A stretch of DNA of 64,000 nt from Desulfurispirillum indicum S5 (GCF_000177635.2 NC_014836.1:1500001-1564000); one strand, 5' to 3'. Positions 45,696 through 55,538 are shown, numbered from the stretch's first letter. The notes: a model not told the origin generated them from the sequence alone. A program made the numbers and translations.

Positions 45696-45861
45696 AAAAC
45701 AAGGAGGTTCTCTTCAGCTTTTCTTGTTATCCAGGTGACTCTTCAAAGTGTTATCGTCCAATCTTCCATCGAAAAAGCGCACCGCGCGCGCAGCCATCAG
45801 AGACACAAAACAGGCGATCATGCTGTCCCGCCCTAACAGGTTGCTGAGATACCTTAAACAC

Positions 45862-45912
45862 GCAGGCAATTGAAAATCCACAGGTGCAAGGCGCCTGCAG
45901 AGCAGCCTGCTA
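45862..45912 (+). repeat. Dispersed repeat, short copy with both ends (copy 2)
   Basis: GCAGGCAATTGAAAA, then CAGGTGCAAGGCGC, match one end of the longer copy at 59325-59460 (opposite strand). The other end GCAGCCTGCTAA matches copy 1. The central part is missing. Ends form GCAGGC/GCCTGC inverted repeats. The terminal CTA gives the TAG stop of the adjacent minus-strand gene. Confidence 0.7.
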
Positions 45913-46461
45913 AAGTCCCAGCATTCCTCGCTTCAGGCTGGGGTCAGCCGGAGTATGGCCTAGGTAGATCCCCAGGATGCCTTTCGCCAGTTCAGGGTTT
46001 CGCAGGGAACCCAGTACGGTTCCATTCTGCAGGGCGGTGATGGTTCCATCGCGCAGCAACCGCAATTCCACCTGATCACCCCGGACAAAATCCTGAGTGA
46101 ACCAATCAAGGAACGCGACCGTGTCTGCCTGTGCGGCCATTTCGGGTGAATTGTTTCGCAGCCCTGCCTCAAAGGCTTCCACGATATTCTGTTTGCCGAC
46201 CCTGCGATGGAGGAAGTCCATGCGTATGATCTTGCCAGCTGGCTCGTTTACGGCTTCCTGGAAACTGCGCACGGAAGCAGCGGTGTACAGTGAGCCAATG
46301 TAGATATCGAAAATCATGCGTTTACGCACTCCATATCCGTTCAACTTCAACTCATCATTCTCCAGGGTCACAACCGCGGGCAGACGCACTCCGGCAACCT
46401 CCACAGCACCGGCACCTGTTCCGGTCAGCAGAATCAGCAGTACGATTGACAGAACTCTCAT
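45910..46461 (-). CDS. Chalcone isomerase-like exported protein
   Basis: About 183 residues from ATG 46461, which has GAGAG upstream; a longer frame into the next gene is rejected. An N-terminal signal peptide (about 1-20, ending GAGAVEVAG) precedes a chalcone-isomerase-like domain: LKLNGYGVRKRMIFDIYIGSLY ... KIIRMDFLHRRVGKQNIVEAF ... LGHTPADPSLKRGML. Bacterial members of this fold are periplasmic and thought to bind fatty acids rather than isomerise flavonoids. That fits the surrounding lipid genes. The stop codon is supplied by a dispersed repeat. Confidence 0.85.
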   Translation of the reverse strand: MRVLSIVLLILLTGTGAGAVEVAGVRLPAVVTLENDELKLNGYGVRKRMIFDIYIGSLYTAASVRSFQEAVNEPAGKIIRMDFLHRRVGKQNIVEAFEAGLRNNSPEMAAQADTVAFLDWFTQDFVRGDQVELRLLRDGTITALQNGTVLGSLRNPELAKGILGIYLGHTPADPSLKRGMLGL

Positions 46462-46507
46462 GACTCTCTCCCTCACATGTTCTTCAGTTTCACCATACAT
46501 CAGACCC

Positions 46508-47029
46508 CTACTCAACCCGGGTTCTCACCAGCTCCCAGCTCTTGACCTGCCAGGTGATGAATCCCGTCGCCACCAACCTGTCATCCTGGTCGTACACGCG
46601 TGTCTGCACCTGTCGCTGGACCACACCGTCTGTCTGAAGCGGTCTGAGAAATTCTTCGGCAATCTGCTGCTCCGTCAGATCGGTAACGGCCCGCAGACGA
46701 CTTTTCGCCTGATAGGCATACTCCACTTCCAGACGCGCCATAATCAGGCGAAACCGGGAAGGGTCTATATGGCTCAGCAGGGTTATGCCCGAAGAAAATT
46801 CGGCGATGGTGGCAATGGCACAGGCGTGTATGCCACGGATATGGTTGAAATTATTGCGCCTATAGGGCGCTGTGGTCATAATGCCCTTCTCGTCAATACT
46901 GAGGATGCAGAAGCCGTGGGGCCGGTTAAAGGGGATCATCCTCCCAAGCACCAGGTTCAGCACCCACAACCAGAATTTCGAGTGCCGGGCGCGCCCCAGC
47001 AGTGTACGCAACAGAGCAAATCCTTTCAT
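46508..47029 (-). CDS. Second DUF4442-family hotdog protein
   Basis: 173 residues. The region MIPFNRPHGFCILSIDEKGIMTTAPYRRNNFNHIRGIHACAIATIAEFSSGITLLS matches DUF4442 thioesterase-like proteins. It shares this family with the protein encoded at 44102-44578 but is clearly divergent. The ATG overlaps the fusion-protein gene stop, with GGGAGG upstream. The substrate is unknown. Confidence 0.82.
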   Translation of the reverse strand: MKGFALLRTLLGRARHSKFWLWVLNLVLGRMIPFNRPHGFCILSIDEKGIMTTAPYRRNNFNHIRGIHACAIATIAEFSSGITLLSHIDPSRFRLIMARLEVEYAYQAKSRLRAVTDLTEQQIAEEFLRPLQTDGVVQRQVQTRVYDQDDRLVATGFITWQVKSWELVRTRVE

Positions 47030-50016
47030 TACACTTTCCTCCCGGCTGCAAAGCCTTGATGTACAGCGTCAATAACCATGGCCGGTTCATGGGCGTCTCC
47101 CACCACATGGCAGGCAATGTGCTGCTGTGATGCCAGGGTCTGCAGACCGCGCACACTGCGACTGCCCACTGCCAGCACCACGGTATCCGCTGCCAGCAGC
47201 TGACTGCCCGAAGATCCACTGACGCGCACGCTGGCCTCTTCGATCTGCTCCACGTTCGTCTGGGTGAGGGTGCGAATGCCAAAGCGTTGCAGATCCTGCA
47301 GCATGGTCCAGCGGGTCGTCTTGCCAAAGTTGCGTCCGAGCTTGTCTGTGGCTTCAACGATGGTGATATCCTTCTCGCCTCGGGTCGCCATGCGCAGCAG
47401 TTCTACGGGTTCCTCAGCGCGATGGGCCAGCAGGAATTTCAACTCCTCACCGCTGAGCGTGCCGGACTCGGCCAGCAGCAGGGCGGTTTCGATTCCCACC
47501 GCGCCACCGCCGATGATCACGACCCTTCGGCCCGCTTGGGCTTTACCACAGAGCACATCCCACGCCTGAACAACATGGGGTTTTTCGGCACCGGCGATTT
47601 TTGGCAGCACCGGCTGCGCACCGGTGGCCACGATCAGAACATCGGGGCGCTGGGCTTTCAGCAGTTCCTCATCCACTTCGCGGTTGAGGTGCACCTCCAC
47701 CCGCTGGCGACTGAGTTGATGGGCAAGATCCTTCGCCAACTGTACAAACTCTTCGCGTCCCGGTGGAGCCCCGGCCAGGAGTAACTGTCCACCGAGCCGT
47801 GAGCCCTTCTCGCAGAGCAGTACCCGATGTCCACGGCGCCCGGCTGCCAGCGCGGCACTCATGCCCGCAGGGCCACCACCGGCCACCAGTACCCTGCGCG
47901 GGGTTTCCGCTGGCTCCAGCATGGTCTCCAGCTCATGGCCCGCCTCGGGATTGCACAGGCACTCCACCGATTTCATCTTGAAGAGATTGTCAAAACAGCC
48001 CTGACCGCAGGCCACACAGTGAATGATCTCCCGCTCGCGGCCGGTCGCCGCTTTGCGGGGCAGCCAGGGGTCGGCAATCAACGCGCGCCCCATGGCCACC
48101 ATATCGCACATGCCCTGCCCAAGCAGCCTGCGCGCTGTCGCAGGATCGTTGATACGATGGCTGGCAATGACGGGAATCCCCACAAGGGTGCGTATTTCAC
48201 GGGCCAAATAGGCGAAGGCACCCCGTGGCACCTTGGTAATTATCTGCGGAACCTGGGCTTCATGCCAGCCCACATTGACACAGATGGCATCGACCCCGAC
48301 GGCCTCGAGAGCCAGGGCGAAGGTCTGCAGGTCGCGGCGACCGATACCACCGGGCATAAAGTCGTTGCCGTTGAGACGCACCATCACCGGATAGGCATTT
48401 CCCGTGGCCTCCTTGACGGCACGCACCACCTCCAGGCCAAAGCGCATGCGATTCTCCAGGCTTCCTCCGTATTCATCCTGACGTTGATTGGTCAGGGGTG
48501 AGAGAAACTCGCTGATGAGATATCCGGTTCCCGCCAGAATCTCCACGGCATCAAAGCCCGCCTCACGGATCCGCGCGGCACTGCTGGCAAAGCGACCAAC
48601 GATGTCCTGAATCTCCTGGGCGCTGAGTTCGCGGGGCGTCTCGCCGGTAAGCCGCGATGCCACTGGCGACGGAGCCACGGGTTTTTTGCCGCCCAGCAGC
48701 ATGGAGTGGTTGTAACGTCCAGCATGGTTGATCTGCACGGCACTGCGGGCACCATGCTCCTGAATGGCCAGGGCCAGGCGACGCAGTCCTTCCACATACC
48801 GGTCATCGTGGGCACCTATATTACCGGGATTACCGGAAAGCTCGTCCACGGTGGCATATCCGACACAGATCAGGCCTGCCCCGCCCTTGGCACGCTCGGA
48901 ATAAAAGGCCACCAGGGCATCAGTCACCTGGTAGTTGCGACACATGTTCATGTGCATGGCCGGCATGCAGATGCGATTGGGGATTTCCATGGTGCCAATC
49001 TGCACCGGCGTGAAGAGGATATCTTCAGCAGTATCTGTTTCCGTAAGGCACTGGGAGGCTTTGGGCGCGGGCCCGCTGGATTCGAAGAGGCTTGCGAACT
49101 CGGCGGCCACCGGCTCCAGCAGGCCACTGTTTTCCAGCGCGCGCCGCAGGGGTTCGGGCTCCTGCAGGAAGTCCTGCATGAAGACGACTTCCGAGGCCTT
49201 CAGATACTTGTGAAACGGGTCTTTGAGGGTGGAGCCGAAGAGCTCTTCGATGATGGCCACCACGCTGGGACGATCCATGAGGGGCAGCAGGCGACGCGCC
49301 CGTTCCAGCAGTTTGGAGACATAGAAGAGGATGGTGTCATCCACACCGCTGATGCGGGTGCGGTGGCCGGGGTAAATCTCCTTACCCCGCAGTGTCGCCA
49401 GTTTGCCGATGGTTTCGCTGTAGGCATGGTAGTTGTGGAAACGCCCTCCACTTTCCAGATCCACGTCCAGCAGGGGTGACTGGAAGATTCCCTGGAGGAG
49501 GGTATCGCCGGTGACAGCCCAGTCGCTTCCCACATACACCAGGTCACTCTGGGAGTGTCCCGGACAGGGGAGAACCTCGAACCCCAGACGCGCGGGCAGA
49601 TCCGATTCCTCGAGAATACGGTACTCCTCAGGCACCCGGGGGAAAATGGTTCCCTCATCCATGGAGTCCCGGAACTGCTTCACATAGGCAGGGCTGAAAC
49701 CCAGACTGCCCAGCAGGTCTCCCAGGCCATCCAGCCACTCGCCGTGGCGGGTAATCTTAAGGCTGTCGCGATAGGGGAGCCATATCTGGGCGGGACTGTT
49801 CTCCTGCAGCCACGAGGCCAGGCCGTAGTGGTCGATATGGCAGTGGGTAATGATCACATGGCGCAGGCGCTCCAGATCCATATGTTCCTGGAAGTAGCGC
49901 TGAGCTGCCGGAGTAGGGGGACCGCTGTCGAAGAGAATGATCTCGCCATCGGTTTCCATACTGTAGCAGTGCACCTCACCGGCAATGTAGGGTGTGTCTA
50001 TGGAGTGTTGTTGCAT
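47029..50016 (-). CDS. Fusion: metallo-beta-lactamase hydrolase + OYE/2,4-dienoyl-CoA reductase
   Basis: 995 residues in three parts. Residues 1-310 are an MBL-fold hydrolase with a complete metal site: HCHIDH (58-63), His 154, Asp 171 and His 218. Residues about 335-690 are an OYE TIM barrel (TPVQIGTMEIPNRICMPAM, LSPLTNQRQDEYGGSLENR, VMVRLNGNDFMPGG). A 4Fe-4S motif CVACGQGCFDN ... CLCN follows. Residues about 705-995 hold FAD (LVAGGGPAGMSAALAAGRRG) and NAD(P) (VVIIGGGAVGIETALLL) sites. The OYE-FAD half resembles FadH, needed to reduce 2,4-dienoyl-CoA from unsaturated acids. An N-terminal MBL domain is not part of that enzyme. It is separated from fadE by a strong terminator. Confidence 0.92.
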   Translation of the reverse strand: MQQHSIDTPYIAGEVHCYSMETDGEIILFDSGPPTPAAQRYFQEHMDLERLRHVIITHCHIDHYGLASWLQENSPAQIWLPYRDSLKITRHGEWLDGLGDLLGSLGFSPAYVKQFRDSMDEGTIFPRVPEEYRILEESDLPARLGFEVLPCPGHSQSDLVYVGSDWAVTGDTLLQGIFQSPLLDVDLESGGRFHNYHAYSETIGKLATLRGKEIYPGHRTRISGVDDTILFYVSKLLERARRLLPLMDRPSVVAIIEELFGSTLKDPFHKYLKASEVVFMQDFLQEPEPLRRALENSGLLEPVAAEFASLFESSGPAPKASQCLTETDTAEDILFTPVQIGTMEIPNRICMPAMHMNMCRNYQVTDALVAFYSERAKGGAGLICVGYATVDELSGNPGNIGAHDDRYVEGLRRLALAIQEHGARSAVQINHAGRYNHSMLLGGKKPVAPSPVASRLTGETPRELSAQEIQDIVGRFASSAARIREAGFDAVEILAGTGYLISEFLSPLTNQRQDEYGGSLENRMRFGLEVVRAVKEATGNAYPVMVRLNGNDFMPGGIGRRDLQTFALALEAVGVDAICVNVGWHEAQVPQIITKVPRGAFAYLAREIRTLVGIPVIASHRINDPATARRLLGQGMCDMVAMGRALIADPWLPRKAATGREREIIHCVACGQGCFDNLFKMKSVECLCNPEAGHELETMLEPAETPRRVLVAGGGPAGMSAALAAGRRGHRVLLCEKGSRLGGQLLLAGAPPGREEFVQLAKDLAHQLSRQRVEVHLNREVDEELLKAQRPDVLIVATGAQPVLPKIAGAEKPHVVQAWDVLCGKAQAGRRVVIIGGGAVGIETALLLAESGTLSGEELKFLLAHRAEEPVELLRMATRGEKDITIVEATDKLGRNFGKTTRWTMLQDLQRFGIRTLTQTNVEQIEEASVRVSGSSGSQLLAADTVVLAVGSRSVRGLQTLASQQHIACHVVGDAHEPAMVIDAVHQGFAAGRKV

Positions 50017-50065
50017 GGGTTTGTCCTTCCAGACGTAATGCTCTTTCTGCCCGGCAGCAGGGAAA

Positions 50066-50094
50066 GAAAAAGGACACCCGTTGCCGGGTGTCCT
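50066..50094 (-). terminator. Strong terminator after the fadE gene
   Basis: Minus strand: AGGACACCCG-GCAA-CGGGTGTCCT, a 10-bp perfect stem, followed by TTTTC. It lies 18 nt after the fadE stop and marks the end of the acyl-CoA synthetase/FadN/FadA/FadE transcript. Confidence 0.9.
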
Positions 50095-50111
50095 GCCGGA
50101 GTCGTTGCGGC

Positions 50112-51890
50112 TCAGAAGATATACTTTTCCTGTTCAATGGCAGTTGCCGCCAGGGCACGCTTGGCCTGCAGCAACCCGGTAGCGTCGTACTTGGCAAAGC
50201 GTCGGATACCGGAAAGGATCATGGTCAGCGTATCACCCTCCTCCGCATAGAAGGCACCGCGCTGCGCGGCTGCTCCCGCTGCTTCACAGGCGCTGAAGGC
50301 GCAGATCTTCAGGGTTGCCGCCATCAGTTCCTTCTTCTGGGCGCTGATCTGGCTGGACTGGGCCTTCTCCACCCGCTTCAGTACGCTCTCCAGAGCGAAA
50401 ATCTGAATGCAGAGGTCGGCGGCGGCCAGCAGAATCTCCTGCTCATCCTGAAGCTTGTCCATGTACTTCTGTACCGCCGCACCGGAGAGGATCAGGAAGA
50501 GGTTTTTCAGGTTCTTCACCAGCTGCTTCTCACGGGCAAAGGGGTCATTTTCGTCAAGCTCTTCGAAGGAAGGAGTCATCAGCTGTTCAAAGGCTTTCAT
50601 GGCTTCACTCTGCAGGGGAAGCTCTCCCTTCATGGCCTTGCGCAGGATCATGCCGGGAACCAGCAGACGGTTGATTTCGTTGGTTCCTTCAAAGATCCGG
50701 TTAATGCGCTCATCTCGGTAAAAACGCTCTGCCGGATATTCACTGACAAACCCGTAACCACCGTGAATCTGCAGCACTTCGTCGACGGTTCGCGCCAGCA
50801 CCTCGCTGCAGAAGACCTTGGCGATACCGCATTCGGGAGCATACTCCTCAATGCCCTTCTGATACTCTTCGTAATAATTGTCAATGCCCTTCTCAATGGT
50901 GGCCAGCTTGTTATCCAGCAGGCCGGCCAGACGATAGATCAGGCTTTCGGCGGCGAAGATATCAGCGGTCATATTGGCAATCTTTTCGCTGATGGCACCA
51001 AAGGAGCTGATGGGCCTGCCGAACTGCTTGCGCTCATTGGCATACTTGATGCCCTCCTGCAAAGCCATCTTGGCCGCGCCGCTCACGGCGGCACCCAGCT
51101 TGAAGCGGCCCACATTGAGGACGTTAAAGGCAATTTTATGGCCCTTGCCGATCTCTCCCAGCAGGTTTTCCACGGGGATCCTGCAGTTATTGAGAATAAC
51201 CTGGGTGGTGGAAGAGCCCTTGATGCCGAGTTTCTTCTCCTCGGCGCCAATCTCCAGCCCTTCAAAATCCTTTTCCACCAGGAACGCGGTGAAGTGCTCC
51301 TTGTCGATCTTGGCGAAGACCGTAAAGAGCTGGGCAAAACCGCCATTGGTGATGAACTGTTTGGTGCCGTTGAGGATGTAGTACTTGCCATCCTCGGACA
51401 GCACGGCCGTGGCCTGAGCGCCCAGGGCGTCGGAACCGGAACCAGGCTCGGTCAGGCAGTAGGCGGACATCCACTCGCCGGTGATGATTCGGGACAGGTA
51501 GCGCTCTTTCTGCTCCGCTGTGCCATAGTAGATGAGGGGCAGCGTGCCGATGCCGGTATGGGCGGCAAAGGCCACCGAAAAGCTGCCGGCGGGAGCAATT
51601 TTCTCCGCCACCAGCATGCTGGTGGCCTTGTCCAGCTCCAGTCCGCCCTCTTCCTCGGAGGCGTCGGTCATCAGGAGGCCAAGCTCACCAGCTTTGCCCA
51701 TCAGCTCCACGACCAGATCAAAGTTCTGCTGTTCGATCTCGTCAATATGGGGAATGACATCGTTGGTGACAAACTGCTGCGTGGTATCGGCAATCTGTCG
51801 CTGCTCATCGGTAAAGTCTTCGGGAGTAAAGATATCTGCGGGATCCATCTCGGTGATCAGGTATTCGCCGCCTTTGAAAATTCGTGCCAT
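50112..51890 (-). CDS. fadE: Long-type acyl-CoA dehydrogenase (FadE)
   Basis: 592 residues. The usual ACAD core (YCLTEPGSGSDALGAQA, ILNGTKQFITNGGFAQ, catalytic Glu in RIFEGTNEINRLLVPGM) is followed by an extra C-terminal domain of about 180 residues. This is the architecture of Bacillus FadE-type enzymes rather than the 380-residue short-chain form encoded at 39971-41119. It starts long-chain beta-oxidation and donates electrons to Etf. GAGGT lies five nt before ATG. Confidence 0.93.
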   Translation of the reverse strand: MARIFKGGEYLITEMDPADIFTPEDFTDEQRQIADTTQQFVTNDVIPHIDEIEQQNFDLVVELMGKAGELGLLMTDASEEEGGLELDKATSMLVAEKIAPAGSFSVAFAAHTGIGTLPLIYYGTAEQKERYLSRIITGEWMSAYCLTEPGSGSDALGAQATAVLSEDGKYYILNGTKQFITNGGFAQLFTVFAKIDKEHFTAFLVEKDFEGLEIGAEEKKLGIKGSSTTQVILNNCRIPVENLLGEIGKGHKIAFNVLNVGRFKLGAAVSGAAKMALQEGIKYANERKQFGRPISSFGAISEKIANMTADIFAAESLIYRLAGLLDNKLATIEKGIDNYYEEYQKGIEEYAPECGIAKVFCSEVLARTVDEVLQIHGGYGFVSEYPAERFYRDERINRIFEGTNEINRLLVPGMILRKAMKGELPLQSEAMKAFEQLMTPSFEELDENDPFAREKQLVKNLKNLFLILSGAAVQKYMDKLQDEQEILLAAADLCIQIFALESVLKRVEKAQSSQISAQKKELMAATLKICAFSACEAAGAAAQRGAFYAEEGDTLTMILSGIRRFAKYDATGLLQAKRALAATAIEQEKYIF

Positions 51891-51964
51891 GTCAACCTCG
51901 CCATTGTGTGATTTTCAGAAAGACACCTGCAGTGGTGCCAGAATCCAGCGTGTCAGTCAGCTGC

Positions 51965-53137
51965 CTACAGGCGCTCAAAGATACCTGCTGCGCCCATGCC
52001 GCCGCCAATACACATGGAAACCATGCCGAAGCGTTCCTTGCGGCGTCCCATTTCGGCCAGCAGTGTGGCGGTGAGCTTGGCGCCGGAACAGCCCAGGGGA
52101 TGGCCCAGGGCAATGGCTCCACCATTGACGTTGATGATGTCCGGGTTCAGTCCGAGTTCGCGCACCACGGCCAGCGACTGGGCGGCAAAGGCCTCGTTGA
52201 GCTCAATGAGCCCCAGGTCGCTCTGTTTCAGGCCGGCCATTGCCAGGGCAGCGGGAATGGCCGCCACGGGGCCGATTCCCATGATCTCCGGTGCCACTCC
52301 CCGTACGACAAAACTGACATAACGGGCAATGGGGTCCTTGGATATCTTCTTCAGGTACGCTTCGGAAACCACCAGGGCCACAGCGGCCCCATCGGTCATC
52401 TGCGAAGAGTTGCCGGCGGTAACCGATCCTCCCATGCGGAAGACGGGCTTCAGCTTTGCCAGGCCCTCCAGGGTAGTATCCGCCCGCACACCATCGTCAA
52501 CACTGACCACTTCCTTCTTTCTCTGCACCTTGCTGCCAGCCAGGCTCACCTGCTCCACTTCCACGGGCAGAATCTCATCCGTGAAGCGCCCGGAGGCGAT
52601 GGCATCGGCGGCCTTTCGATGGCTGGCCACCGCAAAGGCGTCCTGGTCTTCGCGGCCGATGTTGAACTGCTCGGCTACTTTCTCTGCGGTTATGCCCATG
52701 GAGGCGTAGGCTTCGGGCCAGTTGCTCACCAGATCGGGGTTGGCGCTGTACTTGTTTCCGCCCATGGGAACCATGGTCATGGACTCGGCACCGCCGGCGA
52801 TAATGCAGTCACCAAAGCCGGCCATGATGCGCTCCGCTGCCTGAGCAATGGTCTGCAGGCCCGAAGAACAGAAACGGTTCACCGTCTGACCAGGCACCTG
52901 GTAGGGCAGCCCCGCCTTCATGGCAGCCACACGGGCAAAGTTCATGCCCTGTTCGCCCTCGGGAAAGGCGCAGCCGAGGATAATATCTTCCACATCGTTT
53001 CCATCAATACCCGTGCGCTCCACCAGCCCTTTGATAGCGGCGGCGGCCAGATCGTCGGGGCGCATGTCCTTGAACATGCCTTTTTTCGCGCGGCAGCCGG
53101 GAGTCCGGTAGGCCGCCAGTATGTATGCTGTCTTCAT
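51965..53137 (-). CDS. fadA: 3-ketoacyl-CoA thiolase (FadA)
   Basis: 390 residues. Active-site Cys in VNRFCSSGLQTIAQ, His in GHPLGCSGAKL and Cys in MCIGGGMGAAG give a complete degradative thiolase. Paired with FadN directly upstream (13 nt gap, AGGAGG before ATG). It cleaves 3-ketoacyl-CoA to acetyl-CoA and a shortened acyl-CoA. Confidence 0.95.
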   Translation of the reverse strand: MKTAYILAAYRTPGCRAKKGMFKDMRPDDLAAAAIKGLVERTGIDGNDVEDIILGCAFPEGEQGMNFARVAAMKAGLPYQVPGQTVNRFCSSGLQTIAQAAERIMAGFGDCIIAGGAESMTMVPMGGNKYSANPDLVSNWPEAYASMGITAEKVAEQFNIGREDQDAFAVASHRKAADAIASGRFTDEILPVEVEQVSLAGSKVQRKKEVVSVDDGVRADTTLEGLAKLKPVFRMGGSVTAGNSSQMTDGAAVALVVSEAYLKKISKDPIARYVSFVVRGVAPEIMGIGPVAAIPAALAMAGLKQSDLGLIELNEAFAAQSLAVVRELGLNPDIINVNGGAIALGHPLGCSGAKLTATLLAEMGRRKERFGMVSMCIGGGMGAAGIFERL

Positions 53138-53150
53138 GTATCCCTCCTCA

Positions 53151-55538
53151 TCAGTTGCGTAATGGCTTGCCTTTTTTCAACATGTGCTGAACACGTTCCA
53201 CCGTCTTTTTATTGCCGCAGAGCTTCAGGAAGCCTTCACGCTCCAGATCCAGCAGATACTGTTCGCTGATGGGTGTTCCCGCAGGCACATCACCACCGCA
53301 GATGACATCGGCAATCACACTGCCCATGACGGCTTCGTATTCTGTGGCAAACCCACCCTGAGCCATATTCCACAGCTGGCTCTTGATGCTGGCGGCAACA
53401 CTGCGGCCAGGCGCGGGGATATTCTCCAGTGGTTTAGCGGGACGGTAGGTGCGGGCCAGGCTCTGAACCTTGCTCTTGGCATCGGCCACCAGACGATCGA
53501 TGTTCATGGAGATGGAGTCGCCCTGGCGCAGGTACCCCATGCCAAAAGCCTCTGCGGCTCCCATGGAAACTTTGGCCATGCCGATATTCTGGAAATTCTT
53601 GAAGATGAAGGGGGAGACATCCGTATCAAACTGCTGGGCCAGGCTTACAGCCCGCAGACACATCTCCTTGGTGCCGCCACCGGCGGGCAGCAGGCCGACA
53701 CCCACTTCCACCAGGCCCATGTAGGTTTCGGCGTGGGCGTTTATGGCGTCGCCATGGAGGGCGAATTCACAGCCACCGCCCAGCGTCATCCCAAAGGGCG
53801 CCACCACCACGGGAACCCGCGAGTACTTGACGGCCATGGTGGCCTGCTGGAAGGCCTTGACGACCATGGCGACGTCATCGTAGGCACCTTCGGCCAGCGC
53901 CACGGCCAGCATCATCAGGTTGGCACCGACCGAGAAGTTGGCACCCTGGTTGGTGATCACTAGGCCAACCCCTTCGCTCTCAGCCCGTTTGATGGCCTTG
54001 TGGGTCATGGAGAGAATATCACCGCTGAGGGCATTCATCTTGGAGTGGAACTCAAAGGCGAACACGCCATCACCCAGATCCACGATGGAGCAGTTGCTGT
54101 TCTTCTCCACCACCGCTCCGGCCCGTCGCAGGATATCAAAGTGGATATGCTCTGGGTCCATGGGAACTTCGCGGTACTGTCCGCTCTGGATGTCGTAGTA
54201 GAGGCGGGTGGCGCCTTCAAACCGGTAGAAGCTTTCGATCTTCTCCAGGGCAGCCGGCACGGCGACTCCGTCGGCCTTGGCCCGCTTGACAAATTCTGCC
54301 ACGCCGATGGCGTCAAACATCTCAAAGGGACCGATCTCCCAGTTGAAGCCCCAGCGCATGGCATTGTCCACGTTGACAATATCATCGGCGATTTCAGGAA
54401 TGCGGTTGAAGGTGTAGATCAGCGTGTCGCGCATGCTCTTCCAGGCGAACTCGGCGCCCTTATCACTGCCGTTGACCACCATTTTGAGGCGCTGCGCCGG
54501 GTCGTCAACCTGCTTGACCGCATCCACGGAACCAAAGCGGGGGCGCTCGGAGGGCTTGTATTCGCCACTGATGTAGTCATAGTAGAAGACCTTTGAACCG
54601 CCCTCTCCCTTTTCCTTGCGGTAGAAACCACCCTTGGTCTTGTTGCCCAGCAGCCCCTTGTCGATCATGGCGCGCAGGAAATCGGGCACCTGGAAGACAT
54701 CCCGCTCTTCGTCATTCACCAGTACGTCATAGGAGTTGGAACCCACATGGGCCAGGGTGTCATTACCCACCAAATCAGCAGTACGGAATGCGGCACTTTT
54801 GGGCCGGGCGGTGGCGGTTCCGGCGACGGCGTCTACCTCTTCCACGCTCATGCCCATGTCCAGCATGTGACGCATGGATTTAAAGATGGCGTACACGCCA
54901 ATGCGGTTGGCGATAAAATTCGGAGTATCCTTAGCCGAGACAATGCCCTTGCCGAGGCTCTTGCCCAGGAAAGTTGACATTGAGCTCAGCAGCTCGGGGT
55001 CCGTATCACTGCAGCCCACAATTTCCAGCAGGCGCATGTAACGGGGTGGGTTGAAGAAGTGGGTCACCAGGAAATTCCGGCGCACTTCCATGGGCAGTAC
55101 ACTGGCCAGCTCGTTGACGGAGAGGCCGCTGGTGTTGGTGGACAGAATGGCTCCCGCTGACAGATTCGGCACGACCTTTTCCGTGAAGAACTGCTTCTTG
55201 ATCGCCATATTTTCGATAATCACCTCAATGACCCAGTCGCACTCCCGGAGTCGACCCATATCGTCTTCGAAGTTGCCGGTTTCGATGCGCCGGGCATCTT
55301 CCTTCAAATAGAACGGCGCGGGCTTCATCTTCAGCAGCCCTTCATAACCGCCACGGACGATGCGATTGCGCACTGTGGCGCTCTCCACGCTGAGGCCACT
55401 GGCTTTTTCCGCCTCGCTGGCTTCACGGGGCGCGATGTCAAGCAACAGCACATCGAACCCTCCATTGACCAAATGGGCAGCAATGGTGGCACCCATCACA
55501 CCCGAACCGAGCACGGCTACCCTTCTGATTTGCCTCAT
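53151..55538 (-). CDS. fadN: 3-hydroxyacyl-CoA dehydrogenase/enoyl-CoA hydratase (FadN type)
   Basis: About 795 residues from ATG 55538, which has GGAGG five nt upstream; ATG 55550 is less well placed. The order is NAD-binding domain first (VAVLGSGVMGATIAAHLVNGG, THFFNPPRYMRLLEIV), HCDH domains (about 190-430), then a crotonase domain last (SVGANLMMLAVALAEG, FGMTLGGGCEFALHGD, GVGLLPAGGGTKEM). This is the FadN order seen in Bacillus and the reverse of E. coli FadB. It supplies hydration and NAD-dependent oxidation of long acyl-CoA. Confidence 0.94.
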   Translation of the reverse strand: MRQIRRVAVLGSGVMGATIAAHLVNGGFDVLLLDIAPREASEAEKASGLSVESATVRNRIVRGGYEGLLKMKPAPFYLKEDARRIETGNFEDDMGRLRECDWVIEVIIENMAIKKQFFTEKVVPNLSAGAILSTNTSGLSVNELASVLPMEVRRNFLVTHFFNPPRYMRLLEIVGCSDTDPELLSSMSTFLGKSLGKGIVSAKDTPNFIANRIGVYAIFKSMRHMLDMGMSVEEVDAVAGTATARPKSAAFRTADLVGNDTLAHVGSNSYDVLVNDEERDVFQVPDFLRAMIDKGLLGNKTKGGFYRKEKGEGGSKVFYYDYISGEYKPSERPRFGSVDAVKQVDDPAQRLKMVVNGSDKGAEFAWKSMRDTLIYTFNRIPEIADDIVNVDNAMRWGFNWEIGPFEMFDAIGVAEFVKRAKADGVAVPAALEKIESFYRFEGATRLYYDIQSGQYREVPMDPEHIHFDILRRAGAVVEKNSNCSIVDLGDGVFAFEFHSKMNALSGDILSMTHKAIKRAESEGVGLVITNQGANFSVGANLMMLAVALAEGAYDDVAMVVKAFQQATMAVKYSRVPVVVAPFGMTLGGGCEFALHGDAINAHAETYMGLVEVGVGLLPAGGGTKEMCLRAVSLAQQFDTDVSPFIFKNFQNIGMAKVSMGAAEAFGMGYLRQGDSISMNIDRLVADAKSKVQSLARTYRPAKPLENIPAPGRSVAASIKSQLWNMAQGGFATEYEAVMGSVIADVICGGDVPAGTPISEQYLLDLEREGFLKLCGNKKTVERVQHMLKKGKPLRN

